Shown here piece by piece: positions 55,453-63,445 of a stretch of DNA of 64,000 nucleotides. The notes beneath the pieces are model-generated. The model was not told the origin of the DNA and did no database searches. It saw nothing but the letters and a program-made list of their open reading frames with translations. The position numbers and the translations under genes were made by a program. Origin of the DNA: Halosimplex halophilum (GTDB lineage Archaea > Halobacteriota > Halobacteria > Halobacteriales > Haloarculaceae); NCBI RefSeq assembly GCF_004698125.1, contig NZ_SRHV01000005.1:1-64000 (forward strand), given 5' to 3'. Position 1 is the first letter of the stretch. Each line of letters starts with the position of its first letter.

Positions 55453-55827
55453 TCACTCGCCGTCCCACTCGCCGCCGACGCGGTCGACGCCCATCATCGC
55501 CTCGCCCGGGTGTTCGGTGAACACGACTTTCATGTTCTCGTCGGGGACGCCGAACTCGCTCCCGGCGTACTCCATCACCGCGAGCGCGAACGCCCGCTTG
55601 CGCTCGAAGGAGCGGCCCCGCCGGATCTCGGCGTCCAGGAAGAGAAGCGGCCCGTCGACGGCCCGGCCGAGGTGCAGGTCGGCCGGCTCGCGGTCCCGTA
55701 TCGTGACCGCGACGTGGCCCGCCGTCGTCTCCATCTCGGACGTGTACAGCGCCGTGACCCGCTCCGCGAACGCCTCCTTCTCCGCGTCCGACAGCGAGCA
55801 CGTGGTGTCGAACTGCAGTAGCGGCAT
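55453..55827 (-). CDS. Tautomerase/MIF superfamily protein
   Basis: A 124-aa protein starting MPLLQFDTTCSL; after Met removal Pro2 would be the N-terminal catalytic base, the hallmark of the superfamily. The length and internal SFERKRAFALAVMEYAGSEF fit the longer MIF-like branch rather than the 60-aa 4-oxalocrotonate tautomerases. ATG 55827 is required to place Pro at position 2. The substrate is unknown. Confidence 0.8.
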   Translation of the reverse strand: MPLLQFDTTCSLSDAEKEAFAERVTALYTSEMETTAGHVAVTIRDREPADLHLGRAVDGPLLFLDAEIRRGRSFERKRAFALAVMEYAGSEFGVPDENMKVVFTEHPGEAMMGVDRVGGEWDGE

Positions 55828-55889
55828 GCCGGGACTCGCGCCCTCCCGGGCTTGTATGTTCCGCCGGGCGCGGCGTCGACGCTCGACAG

Positions 55890-55997
55890 TCAGTCGGGGT
55901 GTCTCCCCGCGAGGTGTTCGTCCCGCTCTTCCTCGGTGTCGAACGTCTCGCCGCAGACCGGACACTCGAACTCGTCGGCCCCGTCGTCGGTCGCCAT
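55890..55997 (-). CDS. 35-aa single C2H2 zinc-finger microprotein
   Basis: A very short gene with a complete zinc-finger pattern: Cys12 and Cys15 in ECPVCGETF, His28 and His33 in DEHLAGRHPD. The N-terminus is acidic (MATDDGADEF). Small zinc-finger proteins are a known and abundant class in haloarchaea, some affecting biofilm or swarming in Haloferax; this one is assigned by pattern only. It lies 62 nt behind the tautomerase start and 46 nt from the thymidylate kinase stop, all on the minus strand, so an operon tmk-zinc finger-tautomerase is possible. Confidence 0.75.
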   Translation of the reverse strand: MATDDGADEFECPVCGETFDTEEERDEHLAGRHPD

Positions 55998-56043
55998 ACT
56001 CGATCGAGGGCGCACGCGGACAAGTATCTGCGGCCGGCCGCGG

Positions 56044-56673
56044 CTACCGCTGGATCTCCGCGGCGATCTCGGCGACGGCGGTCGATACGTCGCCGTCGTT
56101 CTCGTAGACGACGGCGTCGTCGCGGTCGGCCAGCAGGTCGAGATACTGCCGCTGGCGCTCGGCGTGGCGGTCGGCGACCGCGCCGTCGTCGAGCAGGTTC
56201 GGCCGGTGGGCCGGGAACCGCTCGCGCCGCGTCTCGTCGCCGACGGTCAGCAGGACCGTCAGGTCCGGTTCGACCCCCATCGCCGCGCGGAACTCCGACA
56301 GCGTCGCGTCCATCGACACCCCCTCGCGGGCCTCGACGGCCGGCGTGTTGTAGACGGCGACGCTGTCGAGGAAGCGCTCGGTGAGGACGACCTCGCCCTC
56401 GTCGAGCGCCGGCCGGATCACGGTCTCGGCCTGGTAGGCGAGGCTCGCGAGCGTGTCCGCCGTCAGGGTGACCGCCCGCTCCCGGGAGGCCTCCGCGCCG
56501 TAGTCGTCGTCGGAGAGCATCCGCGCCAGGAACTGCCCCACCTCGGCGTCGGCGAACTCCCCGGCGGTCGTGACCGACTCGCCGCGGTCGCGCAGTTCCT
56601 CGGCGAGCGCGTCCAGGAGCGTGGACTTGCCCGCTCCCGCCGTCCCCTCCAGCACGACGAATGTCCCTGTCAT
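56044..56673 (-). CDS. tmk: Thymidylate kinase (dTMP kinase)
   Basis: A 209-aa P-loop kinase that phosphorylates dTMP to dTDP for DNA synthesis. The P-loop is FVVLEGTAGAGKSTL (residues about 5-19), where other TMP kinases often have EGxDGxGKST. The later VVLTERFLDSVAVYNTP stands at the DR(Y/F) position. A LID-like basic region (RRERFPAHRPN) is present. The divergent P-loop leaves some chance of another nucleotide kinase activity. Confidence 0.85.
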   Translation of the reverse strand: MTGTFVVLEGTAGAGKSTLLDALAEELRDRGESVTTAGEFADAEVGQFLARMLSDDDYGAEASRERAVTLTADTLASLAYQAETVIRPALDEGEVVLTERFLDSVAVYNTPAVEAREGVSMDATLSEFRAAMGVEPDLTVLLTVGDETRRERFPAHRPNLLDDGAVADRHAERQRQYLDLLADRDDAVVYENDGDVSTAVAEIAAEIQR

Positions 56674-56768
56674 CGCCCGTGGGTGCGAGCGGACTGTGTA
56701 TCAACTGTTTGGACCGATGGGAACGGTACCCAAGCGTCGACCGCGCCCGTCCCCCCGGGCAGCGAAGG

Positions 56769-56773
56769 TTTTT
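56769..56773 (+). promoter_or_regulatory. Probable TATA element of the vapBC-type operon
   Basis: The TTTTT run in GAAGGTTTTTGAAC lies 27-31 nt before the GTG start at 56800, and is followed directly by the direct repeats. Confidence 0.45.
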
Positions 56774-56778
56774 GAACG

Positions 56779-56797
56779 ATGAATTCCCAATGAATTC
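56779..56797 (+). promoter_or_regulatory. Direct repeat ATGAATTC x2, probable antitoxin operator
   Basis: ATGAATTC occurs at 56779-56786 and again at 56790-56797, an 11-nt period of about one helical turn, so two dimers could bind on the same DNA face. Each copy contains the palindrome GAATTC. The site lies between the TATA element and the antitoxin start, as expected for autorepression. Confidence 0.6.
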
Positions 56798-56799
56798 AC

Positions 56800-57000
56800 G
56801 TGAGCCGGACATCGATACCGGTCGACGAGGAGACCAAAGAGCGGCTCGACGGCCTGAAGCGGGACGACGAGACGTGGGACGAGTTCCTCCAGCGGATCAC
56901 GAGCGACCGCGAGCCGATGACGTTCGGTGCCTGGGACGACGACGAGGCGGACGAAGCCATGGAACGCCTCCGTGACGGGCGGGAGCGCCCCGAGCGATGA
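56800..57000 (+). CDS. VapB-type antitoxin (DUF7557-like)
   Basis: A 66-aa protein with an opening RTSIPVDEETKERLDGLKRD, as in ribbon-helix-helix-like antitoxins, then DETWDEFLQRI and a charged tail (about residues 45-66) that would wrap around the toxin. The haloarchaeal family DUF7557 has this form. GTG 56800 is set by the promoter and operator. It overlaps the toxin gene by 4 nt (ATGA), the usual arrangement for coupled translation. Confidence 0.85.
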   Translation: MSRTSIPVDEETKERLDGLKRDDETWDEFLQRITSDREPMTFGAWDDDEADEAMERLRDGRERPER

Positions 57001-57386
57001 CGTTTCTCGATACGTCCACCGTCATCCAGTACCTCAGCGGCGACGAGCGCGTTCGGGAGTACATCGAGGGCCGCGAGCCGTGGCTCACGTCGGCGATCTG
57101 CGTCTTCGAGGTGATCAACGGCCGTCTCGGGAGCGGCGACACGGACATCGTCGCGATCCGGCAGGATTTCGCCGGCGTGCAGGCGATCGATCTGAACGAA
57201 TCTATCGCGATCGAGGCGGCTCGGTTGCAGGACGAACTGATCGACGACGGTGACCGACTGGCGACGGCGGACCTGCTGATCGCTGCGACCGCTCGGTCGA
57301 CCGGGGACGAACTGGTCGTCGCCGACGGCGATTTCGAGACGGACGCGCTCGAAGCCGTGATGCAGGTCACGAATCTCCGGGCGTAG
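56997..57386 (+). CDS. vapC: VapC-type PIN-domain toxin (ribonuclease)
   Basis: A 129-aa PIN domain with all four acidic metal ligands in place: Asp5 (FLDTST), Glu38 (VFEVING), Asp92 (LATADLLIAAT) and Asp110 (VVADGDFE). VapC toxins cut RNA, often tRNA or rRNA, when the antitoxin is lost. Nothing suggests inactivation. Together with the antitoxin it forms a compact two-gene operon that may help keep this region or respond to stress. Confidence 0.92.
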   Translation: MTFLDTSTVIQYLSGDERVREYIEGREPWLTSAICVFEVINGRLGSGDTDIVAIRQDFAGVQAIDLNESIAIEAARLQDELIDDGDRLATADLLIAATARSTGDELVVADGDFETDALEAVMQVTNLRA

Positions 57387-57404
57387 TCGCTCCGACGACG
57401 GGCG

Positions 57405-59159
57405 CTATCGCTCGAACCGCGCCGCGAACCCGCCGTTCTCGGGGACCACGACATCGAGGGCTTCGTCGCCCGAGACCGTCCACCTCTCCGCTTCGAGCGT
57501 CCCGTCGGCTTCGTCCCGGACGACGTGAGCGGTCCACTCGTCGCCGGGGTCGGCGTCGCCGCTCGCCAGGAACGAGCAGTCGACGGTGACGATGCGCTGG
57601 GGGCCGGCGGTGATGGAGCCGAGGAACCACTCGCCGGTCGCATTGTCGCCGCGGGCGCGGCGGGCGACGGTCGCCTCGACGCCTGGGTGGCCGCCGACGA
57701 GCCGGGTCTCCTCCCAGGCCGCCGGCACGCGCTCCAGGAACCCCTCGGCTTCGGGTCGAGCGGCGTACTCGTCGACCGAGTCGGCGAAGTGCTGGAGCGG
57801 CGACTCGAAGACGACCGACAGCGCGAGTTCGTGGCCCGGCGTCGTGTGGGCGGCGTCGGCGGAGAACGTGACGGGGGTATAGTCCATCGGGCCGACGACG
57901 TTGCGGGTAAAGGGGAGGGTGCAGTTGTGCTCCGGTGTGACAGTGGACCACTTGTAGTACTCGGCGCCCATCACGCCCTCGTAGGTCATGACGTGGGGGT
58001 AGCGCCGCTGGAGGCCCGTCGGGACCACGGAGCCGTGGAAGTTCACGAGCAGTTCGTGCTCGGCGGCCGCTTCGGCGAGGTCGTCGTAGAACTGCATCCG
58101 ACCCTGGTCGTCGGCGTCCATGAAGTCGACCTTGATCCCCGCGGCGCCCCAGTCGGCCCACGTCGGCAGGCGCTCGGCGCGCTTGGACTCGGTGTTCACG
58201 TCCGTCCAGTGGGTCCAGAGGACGATGTCGACGCCCCGCTCCGCCGCGTAGTCGATCAGGTCTGGCATCTCCGCGCGGCGACGGGGCCAGCCGGCGTCGA
58301 CGAGGACGTACTCCCAGCCGCGGTCGGCGGCGTAGTCGACGTACTCGCGCTGGCGCTCGAAGTCGTCCGGGCTGTCGGACTCGGACCACCACGACCACGC
58401 GACGCGTCCGGGCTCGACCCACTCGTCGTCGTACTCGGCGGAGCCTACCAGATCGGTTACCAGCGTCGACTCGACGATGTCGCCCAGGTCGCCCGTGATC
58501 GCGACGCGCCAGGGCGTCTCCAGCGGGAAGTGGGCGTTCAGCTGGGTCCCCGGGAGGCCGAACGTCATCCCCGCCTCCGCGGCGACGAGGCGGGCCGCGG
58601 CGTAGTCGCCGTCGGCGCCGGCTTCCGCGAGCAGCAGCCACTCGTCGTCCACCCGGAAGAGGCCGGGCGTGCAGTACTCCCCGTCGGTCTCGACGATGGG
58701 CTGCTGGCGGGCGCTGGCCTCGTGGGCCTCGTCGAAGGGGACCAGCCACGAGACGGTGTCGCGGGGCAGCGACAGCGTGGTCCCGTCGCCGGTGTGTCGC
58801 TGCATCGCGGTCCCGGTGACGCGGAACCGGAAGGCCACCCCCTCGGCGGCCGCGCGCAGGTCCACCTCGACGACGCCGTCGGCGTCGGGGTGGTCGTACG
58901 TGACCGTGCGCTCGACCGCCCGATGCTGTCGCTCGCGAGCCTTCCCCTTCGGGAGTTCGTAGGTCTCTTCGACCTCGACGGGGTCGCCGACGGACACGTC
59001 CGCCTCGGTCCAGTCGACGCCGTGGAGCTGGCGGGCGAGTTTCTCGACGGGCAGTTCGGAGGGCGCCACGAGCGTCGTGCCGTCGCGCTCGACGGCGAGT
59101 TCGGCCGTCTCCGGGTCGAACTCGACCGCGTTCGCGTCGGCGGGACCGGTGAGTCGCAT
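57405..59159 (-). CDS. Glycoside hydrolase family 97 protein
   Basis: A 584-aa enzyme with a GH97 layout: an N-terminal beta-sandwich (about residues 1-240), a catalytic barrel (about 245-500) with WSWWSESDSP, YVLVDAGWP, GIKVDFMDADDQGRM, LVNFHGS and YEGVMGAEYYKW, and a C-terminal beta domain. GH97 enzymes are alpha-glucosidases or alpha-galactosidases; the two types differ in mechanism and I cannot tell which this is. There is no signal peptide, so it acts on imported oligosaccharides in the cytoplasm. ATG 59159 (MRLTGPADAN) was chosen; the frame upstream runs through repeat copy D and is not coding-like. Confidence 0.88.
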   Translation of the reverse strand: MRLTGPADANAVEFDPETAELAVERDGTTLVAPSELPVEKLARQLHGVDWTEADVSVGDPVEVEETYELPKGKARERQHRAVERTVTYDHPDADGVVEVDLRAAAEGVAFRFRVTGTAMQRHTGDGTTLSLPRDTVSWLVPFDEAHEASARQQPIVETDGEYCTPGLFRVDDEWLLLAEAGADGDYAAARLVAAEAGMTFGLPGTQLNAHFPLETPWRVAITGDLGDIVESTLVTDLVGSAEYDDEWVEPGRVAWSWWSESDSPDDFERQREYVDYAADRGWEYVLVDAGWPRRRAEMPDLIDYAAERGVDIVLWTHWTDVNTESKRAERLPTWADWGAAGIKVDFMDADDQGRMQFYDDLAEAAAEHELLVNFHGSVVPTGLQRRYPHVMTYEGVMGAEYYKWSTVTPEHNCTLPFTRNVVGPMDYTPVTFSADAAHTTPGHELALSVVFESPLQHFADSVDEYAARPEAEGFLERVPAAWEETRLVGGHPGVEATVARRARGDNATGEWFLGSITAGPQRIVTVDCSFLASGDADPGDEWTAHVVRDEADGTLEAERWTVSGDEALDVVVPENGGFAARFER

Positions 59160-59295
59160 ACACGTGGGGCTCGCGGGCGTCGCAAAAAGTTGCGGGTGCC
59201 GGAACCGGTCGCCCGATCCGGGGGCCGAACGGTGTACCGGACTGTCGATGGCGTTCGGTGCGACCGGAGGCTGTTGCGGTGGGCGGTCGCAGTGT

Positions 59296-59482
59296 GGTCG
59301 GCTTGCGCTGGAGCGCGCTTTCATGCGCGCGACGAGATCGCGCGAGGGATGAGCACCGCACGCCGCAGGCGCGCGGAGCGCAATCGGCTGGGGAGGTATG
59401 TGGCCGTCTGCGGTGTTATGCGGGGCAGTGCGGTTGCGGTGCCGTGCGGTGCTGTGCGGGACGGTCCCTGGCGGGCTGAAAG
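59296..59482 (+). repeat. Structured intergenic repeat, copy D (truncated, forward orientation)
   Basis: It contains the GC-rich palindromic block (GAGCGCGCTTTCATGCGCGCGAC), here given only to its ends, then GCGCGAGGGAT, the shared AATCGGCTGGGGAGG (within 59380-59404), a GCGGT-rich tract and GGTCCCTGGCGGGCTGAAAG (59463-59482). It stops abruptly there: the nested hairpin and right arms of copies A-C are missing. It lies between two divergent genes. Confidence 0.75.
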
Positions 59483-59552
59483 ACTCTCCACGCAGACTGC
59501 GGGTGCGTGACGCCCGCTCGCCGCGGGGACCCACGAAGCGGCCGTCCCGTAG

Positions 59553-59558
59553 TTTTAT
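59553..59558 (+). promoter_or_regulatory. Probable TATA box of the first PH-domain gene
   Basis: TTTTAT within AGTTTTATCTCGG lies 27-32 nt before the ATG at 59585. Confidence 0.5.
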
Positions 59559-59584
59559 CTCGGCGACCGTACCACTCCCGTGAT

Positions 59585-60238
59585 ATGACAGCCGAACACG
59601 AGTGGCTCTCGCTGGACCCGGACGAGTCGGTGGTCTGGACCGGGCGGCCGCGAGTCTGGCGGATCGTCGGCACGGTCGCCGGGGGGATCGCGGTGGCGCT
59701 GCTCGCCGTCGGCGGTGCGGCCTACGTCACCACGCGGATGCCCTACTGGCCGGGCGACCCGCCGGTGAACCCGGGGCTGGCCGTGTGGGGAGTCGCGGCG
59801 CTGGTCGTCGCCTCCCAGGTCGCCTCGGCCGGGTGGGCCTACCTGACGGTCGAACACACCGACTACGTGCTGACGAACCGGCGGATCTACCGGAAGACGG
59901 GGGTGCTCTCGGAGACGGTCACGAGCGTCGGTGTCGACCGCGTCCAGAACACGACGCTGCGCAAGGACTGGCGGGGGAACCTCTTCGACTACGGGAGCGT
60001 CGCCGTCTCGACGGCCGGCAGCGGCGGGGCGGACCTGACGGTCTCGGACCTGGACGACCCCGAGCGGTTCCGCGACGCGCTGCAGGAGCAGGTCCGGGCG
60101 GCGGGCGAGCGCGACGACGGGGAGGGCGACGACCGGGCCCCTGCCGCGGGCGCGCTCGACGACGCGACCGTCGAGGCGCTGCTGGAGGAAGCCAGGCGGC
60201 TGCGCGCGGTCGCCGAACGCATGGAGGAGCGAGCATGA
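59585..60238 (+). CDS. Membrane protein with a bacterial PH-like (bPH2/YdbS-type) domain, first of two
   Basis: A 217-aa protein. After LSLDPDESVVWTGRPRVWRI there are two membrane helices (about residues 28-48 and 63-83), then a PH-like domain with HTDYVLTNRRIYRKTGVLS and VDRVQNTTLRKDWRGNLFDY, ending STAGSGGADLTVSDLDDPE. The C-terminal 40 residues form a charged helix (VEALLEEARRLRAVAERME). Such domains occur in membrane proteins of unknown function, some linked to stress. It overlaps the next gene by 4 nt. Confidence 0.85.
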   Translation: MTAEHEWLSLDPDESVVWTGRPRVWRIVGTVAGGIAVALLAVGGAAYVTTRMPYWPGDPPVNPGLAVWGVAALVVASQVASAGWAYLTVEHTDYVLTNRRIYRKTGVLSETVTSVGVDRVQNTTLRKDWRGNLFDYGSVAVSTAGSGGADLTVSDLDDPERFRDALQEQVRAAGERDDGEGDDRAPAAGALDDATVEALLEEARRLRAVAERMEERA

Positions 60239-60996
60239 GCGGCGGTGACCGGACGGGCGATGGAGCAGAGACCGGCGACTCGCTGACCGACCGCGCCGCG
60301 GCGGCGGCCGACCCGGAGGTCTCGGAGTGGCTCTCCCTGGAGCCCGGCGAGGAGGTCGTCTGGGTCGGCGAGCCGACCAAGCTGCGGATGGTCGGAACGC
60401 TCGTGACCGGCGTGGTCCTGATCCCCTTCCTGATCGGGGTCCTGATCCTCCTGTTCTCGCCGCTGTCGTACCTGGGGATCAAACACACCGACTACGTGGT
60501 GACCACCCGGTCGCTGTACGTCAAGCGGGGGATCCTCAGCACCAACATCGAGAGCGTCGATCTGGACCGCATCCAGAACACGGAGTTCACTCAGTCGTTC
60601 TGGGGCACGCAGCTGGGGTTCGGCACGATCGAGATCAGCACCGCCGGCAGTTCCGGCGCCGACATCTCCTTCGACGACGTGGAGGACGCCCGCGACGTGC
60701 GCGAGGAGATCTCCCGCGTCCAGCGGGAGGCCGGCGGGGGCGGCGGCCGCGACGGCACCGGCGGCGGCGATCGCTCCGCCGACCGACAGGCCGCGAGCGC
60801 CGACCAGCTCGACGAACTCGTCGCGGAGCTGCGGGCGACCCGCGAGGCGCTCGAACGCGTCGAGGCGCGGATGGCCGACGGACCGGGCCGGCGGTCCGGT
60901 GGCCGGGATCGGCCGGTCGACGAGGACTCGGCGAACGCGACCGGTGGGGTCTCCGAGAGGACCGACCCGTTCGGGTCGGACGGGGAACAGAACTGA
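60235..60996 (+). CDS. Membrane protein with a bacterial PH-like domain, second of two
   Basis: A 253-aa paralogue of the preceding protein: the same WLSLEPGEEVVWVGEPTKLR opening, one strong membrane segment (about residues 51-77), then HTDYVVTTRSLYVKRGILS, VDLDRIQNTEFTQSFWG and STAGSSGADISFDDVEDARD. The C-terminal part is a Gly-rich linker and a helix (ELVAELRATREALERVEARM) that may form a coiled coil with the similar helix of its partner. The ATGA overlap and a GGAGG just upstream indicate coupled translation. Confidence 0.85.
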   Translation: MSGGDRTGDGAETGDSLTDRAAAAADPEVSEWLSLEPGEEVVWVGEPTKLRMVGTLVTGVVLIPFLIGVLILLFSPLSYLGIKHTDYVVTTRSLYVKRGILSTNIESVDLDRIQNTEFTQSFWGTQLGFGTIEISTAGSSGADISFDDVEDARDVREEISRVQREAGGGGGRDGTGGGDRSADRQAASADQLDELVAELRATREALERVEARMADGPGRRSGGRDRPVDEDSANATGGVSERTDPFGSDGEQN

Positions 60997-61050
60997 CCGG
61001 CGGTCGCCGTTCGCGGTTGTCGATCGGCCGCTCGACAGCCCGGAACCCGA

Positions 61051-61287
61051 CTACTCCCGCGAGAGCGTCGCGGAGACCTCCTCGACGGGTTCGTCGCAGG
61101 ACGAACAGGTCGACTTCGCCTCGGCGACGTAGACGTTCCCGCAGGCCGGGCACTCGAACAGGCCCGTCGTCGGTTCCGCCGTCGACTCGCCGCCGTCGCC
61201 CGGGCCGTCGGTCGTCGCGGCGTCGTCACCCCCGGCGCGCTCGCGGGCGTCGCTCAGCACGGACCGGAGGCGCGTGGTCAGGGGCAT
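61051..61287 (-). CDS. Small zinc-ribbon protein
   Basis: A 78-aa protein with an acidic disordered region (about residues 18-42) and a C-terminal zinc ribbon: FECPACGNVYVAEAKSTCSS followed by CDEPV, giving two CxxC pairs. Such stand-alone ribbons are frequent in haloarchaea and mostly uncharacterised. It converges on the PH-domain genes. Confidence 0.75.
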   Translation of the reverse strand: MPLTTRLRSVLSDARERAGGDDAATTDGPGDGGESTAEPTTGLFECPACGNVYVAEAKSTCSSCDEPVEEVSATLSRE

Positions 61288-61383
61288 CGGCGGTCCACCC
61301 CCGCGCGTGTCCCGCGTTCGTCGTCCCGTACGCGCCAGCCGTGACTCCCGGTGGTGCTCGTCTGTTGCATCTACCCCGGTATC

Positions 61384-61427
61384 GGAGGTAAACTCCCCTG
61401 ACCGTTACCCCTAATTGTTTACCCTCC
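61384..61427. promoter_or_regulatory. AT-rich inverted repeat GGAGGTAAAC / GTTTACCCTCC
   Basis: The arms at 61384-61393 and 61417-61427 match except for one extra C, around a 23-nt spacer that holds a further half-site GTTACCCC (61404-61411). It lies 63 nt after the ilvE stop and about 100 nt before the zinc-ribbon start, so it could be an operator for the latter or a 3'-end structure. Confidence 0.4.
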
Positions 61428-61489
61428 GTGCGACGAGATCGGCGTTTTCGCCACAGAGGAGAGATCTCCGGACGGGTCCCGGATCGCTG

Positions 61490-62428
61490 TCAGACGTAGG
61501 TGAACCAGTCGTCGTAGCCGTCCAGCCGGCCCTCGACGAGGTCGAAGAACTCGGACTGGATCTCGTCGGTGACCGGCCCCTTCGTCCCCTCGCCGACGAC
61601 GTTGTCGTCGACGCTGCGGATGGGTGTGACCTCCGCGGCGGTCCCCGTGAAGAACAGCTCGTCGGCGGTGTACAGCTCCCCGCGGGAGATGGTCGCCTCG
61701 TCGTGGACGGTGTAGCCCAGGTCGCGGGCGAGTTCGATGGCCGTCCGGCGGGTGATGCCGTCGAGGATGGACTCGGCGAGGCCGGGCGTGTAGATCTCGC
61801 CGTCGCGGACGAGAAAGAGGTTCTCGCCGGGACCCTCGGCCACGTTGCCCTCCTTGTTGAGGACGATGGCCTCGGTGTAGCCGTTGCCCTTGGCCTCCTC
61901 GGTGGCGAGCATGGAGTTGACGTACAGCCCCGTCGTCTTGGCGTTGGTCGGGATCTGGCTGGAGGCGTGCTTGCGCCAGGAGGAGACCATCACGTCGACG
62001 CCGTTCTCCAGGGCGTCCTCGCCGAGGTAGGCGCCCCACGGCCAGGCGCCGATGGCGACCCGCGTCGGGCAGTCGCCGGGGCTCACGCCCAGCGAGTTGT
62101 AGCCGTAGAAGGCGATCGGCCGGATGTAACACGATTCGAGGTCCTCGCGGCGGATCAGTTCGAGGGTGGCCTCGGTGAGCTCCTCGCGGTCGAAGGGGAT
62201 CTCCAGGTCGTAGGGCTTGCCCGAGTCGTAGAACCGCTCCAGGTGTTCCTCCCAGCGGAAGATGGCGGGGCCGTCGACCGTGTCGTAACAGCGGACGCCC
62301 TCGAAGACCCCCGAGCCGTAGTGCAGCCCGTGGGTGAGGACGTGGATCTGTGCGTCGTCGAAGTCGACGAACTCGCCGTCCATCCAGAGTTCGTCGACGC
62401 CCTGGAACATCTCGGGGCGTTCGCTCAT
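61490..62428 (-). CDS. ilvE: Branched-chain amino acid aminotransferase
   Basis: A 312-aa fold-type IV PLP enzyme for the last step of Leu, Ile and Val synthesis. The early HVLTHGLHYGSGVFEGVR is diagnostic. The PLP Lys is expected in TNAKTTGLYVNSML, followed by GYTEAIVLN and VAEGPGENLFLV, with FFTGTAAEVTPI near the end. A TATA-like ATAAAC at 62461-62469 on the minus strand and GGAGGT before the ATG support this start. It acts downstream of ilvD, which is in the same window but not linked. Confidence 0.95.
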   Translation of the reverse strand: MSERPEMFQGVDELWMDGEFVDFDDAQIHVLTHGLHYGSGVFEGVRCYDTVDGPAIFRWEEHLERFYDSGKPYDLEIPFDREELTEATLELIRREDLESCYIRPIAFYGYNSLGVSPGDCPTRVAIGAWPWGAYLGEDALENGVDVMVSSWRKHASSQIPTNAKTTGLYVNSMLATEEAKGNGYTEAIVLNKEGNVAEGPGENLFLVRDGEIYTPGLAESILDGITRRTAIELARDLGYTVHDEATISRGELYTADELFFTGTAAEVTPIRSVDDNVVGEGTKGPVTDEIQSEFFDLVEGRLDGYDDWFTYV

Positions 62429-62776
62429 GGGTCGTACCTCCCGGTGAGGGTCCCCGTCGGTTTATACGTTGTCGGTCCGCCGGCGCCGTCGCCGTCCGCC
62501 GACCGTTGGGCGTCCATGATCTCCGGTTCCCGCCCCGCTGTAAAGAGTGTTGACGGTCGCGTGCCACCGGGTAACACAAACAGCCGCCGGAGTTACGGGA
62601 GGGCTTTTCCCTGAGTGCGTCGAGTCTCCGCGGACGATGACCCTCCAACGGTCCCCGAACGCCGCGAGCGGAACGGGACGAACCCGCGTCCCGTGCCCGT
62701 CGCCCGCACGTACGCCTGCTGTGCCGACGCCCCCGACGACGCCCTCCGCCACGGCACCGCCCCGGGAGGCCCCGGC
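62429..62776. other. Divergent intergenic region between ilvE and the DUF3592 gene
   Basis: A 348-nt region. The ilvE promoter is at 62461-62469. A second promoter-like GGGCTTTTCCC lies at about 62602-62612 facing right, which would give a 5' leader of about 140 nt before ATG 62777 or allow an earlier start of that gene (GTG 62615, or an in-frame GTG near 62696). The short frames here are Pro/Thr-rich and I do not call a gene. Confidence 0.4.
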
Positions 62777-63262
62777 ATGAGCGACGACTCGGGGCTGTCG
62801 ATCAACGGGCCGGAGTCGCTGCGCGGGGCGCTGCTCATGGTGCTTGTCGGCCTCGCGATCGCCGGCTACGGCGGCTACGACTACGTCCAGCAGTCCGACG
62901 CGGTGCGCGACGCCGTCGAAGTGAACGCCACGGTCGAGGCGGTCGGCGTCGAGACCGTCTCGGCGAGGCGCGGCGTCGACCACAAGCCGACGGTCCGGTT
63001 CAGCTACGAGTACGACGGGCGGACCTACGAGAGTACCAGCGTCTTCCCCGCGACGATCTCGCCGAACTACGACACGGAGTCGGCCGCCAGGTCCGTCGTC
63101 GCCGAGTACGAGGTCGGCGAGACGGTCACCGCCTACGTCGTGCCCGACCGGCCGGGCGACGCGTTCCTGAAGAACAAGACGACGAACACGCCGCTGCTGG
63201 CCGCCGGGTTCGGGGTCGTCTTCGTCCTCGCCGGCGGGTGGTTCGCGCTGAAACGGCTGTGA
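62777..63262 (+). CDS. DUF3592 domain membrane protein
   Basis: A 161-aa protein with a helix near each end (ALLMVLVGLAIAGYGGY, about residues 17-33, and LLAAGFGVVFVLAGGWFAL, about 140-158). The extracellular part between them has the DUF3592 beta-rich pattern: EVNATVEAVGVETV, then KPTVRFSYEYDGRTYEST, then YEVGETVTAYVVPDRPGDAF. The function is unknown. ATG 62777 is the conservative start; a longer form from 62615 is possible given the promoter position. Confidence 0.82.
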   Translation: MSDDSGLSINGPESLRGALLMVLVGLAIAGYGGYDYVQQSDAVRDAVEVNATVEAVGVETVSARRGVDHKPTVRFSYEYDGRTYESTSVFPATISPNYDTESAARSVVAEYEVGETVTAYVVPDRPGDAFLKNKTTNTPLLAAGFGVVFVLAGGWFALKRL

Positions 63263-63371
63263 CCGCAGTGACGGTCGGACCGCCGGAGCGCTGGACCGAC
63301 CCCGGCGTGGGCGGGTGTCCGCCGCGGGCCGGCGGCGCCGGTCGTGCGAACGGACCGCGCCGGGTGTGGTG

Positions 63372-63393
63372 GCGGCTTCGACGGCGAAGCCGC
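63372..63393. terminator. Perfect 9-bp hairpin between the DUF3592 and SDR genes
   Basis: GCGGCTTCG and CGAAGCCGC form a perfect stem with a 4-nt loop, 110 nt after one gene and 53 nt before the next. No T-run follows, so the role is uncertain. Confidence 0.3.
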
Positions 63394-63445
63394 GGGAGAG
63401 CCGGCCGCCGGGGGCGTTAACTCGGTCCGGGCCGAACGCCACGCC

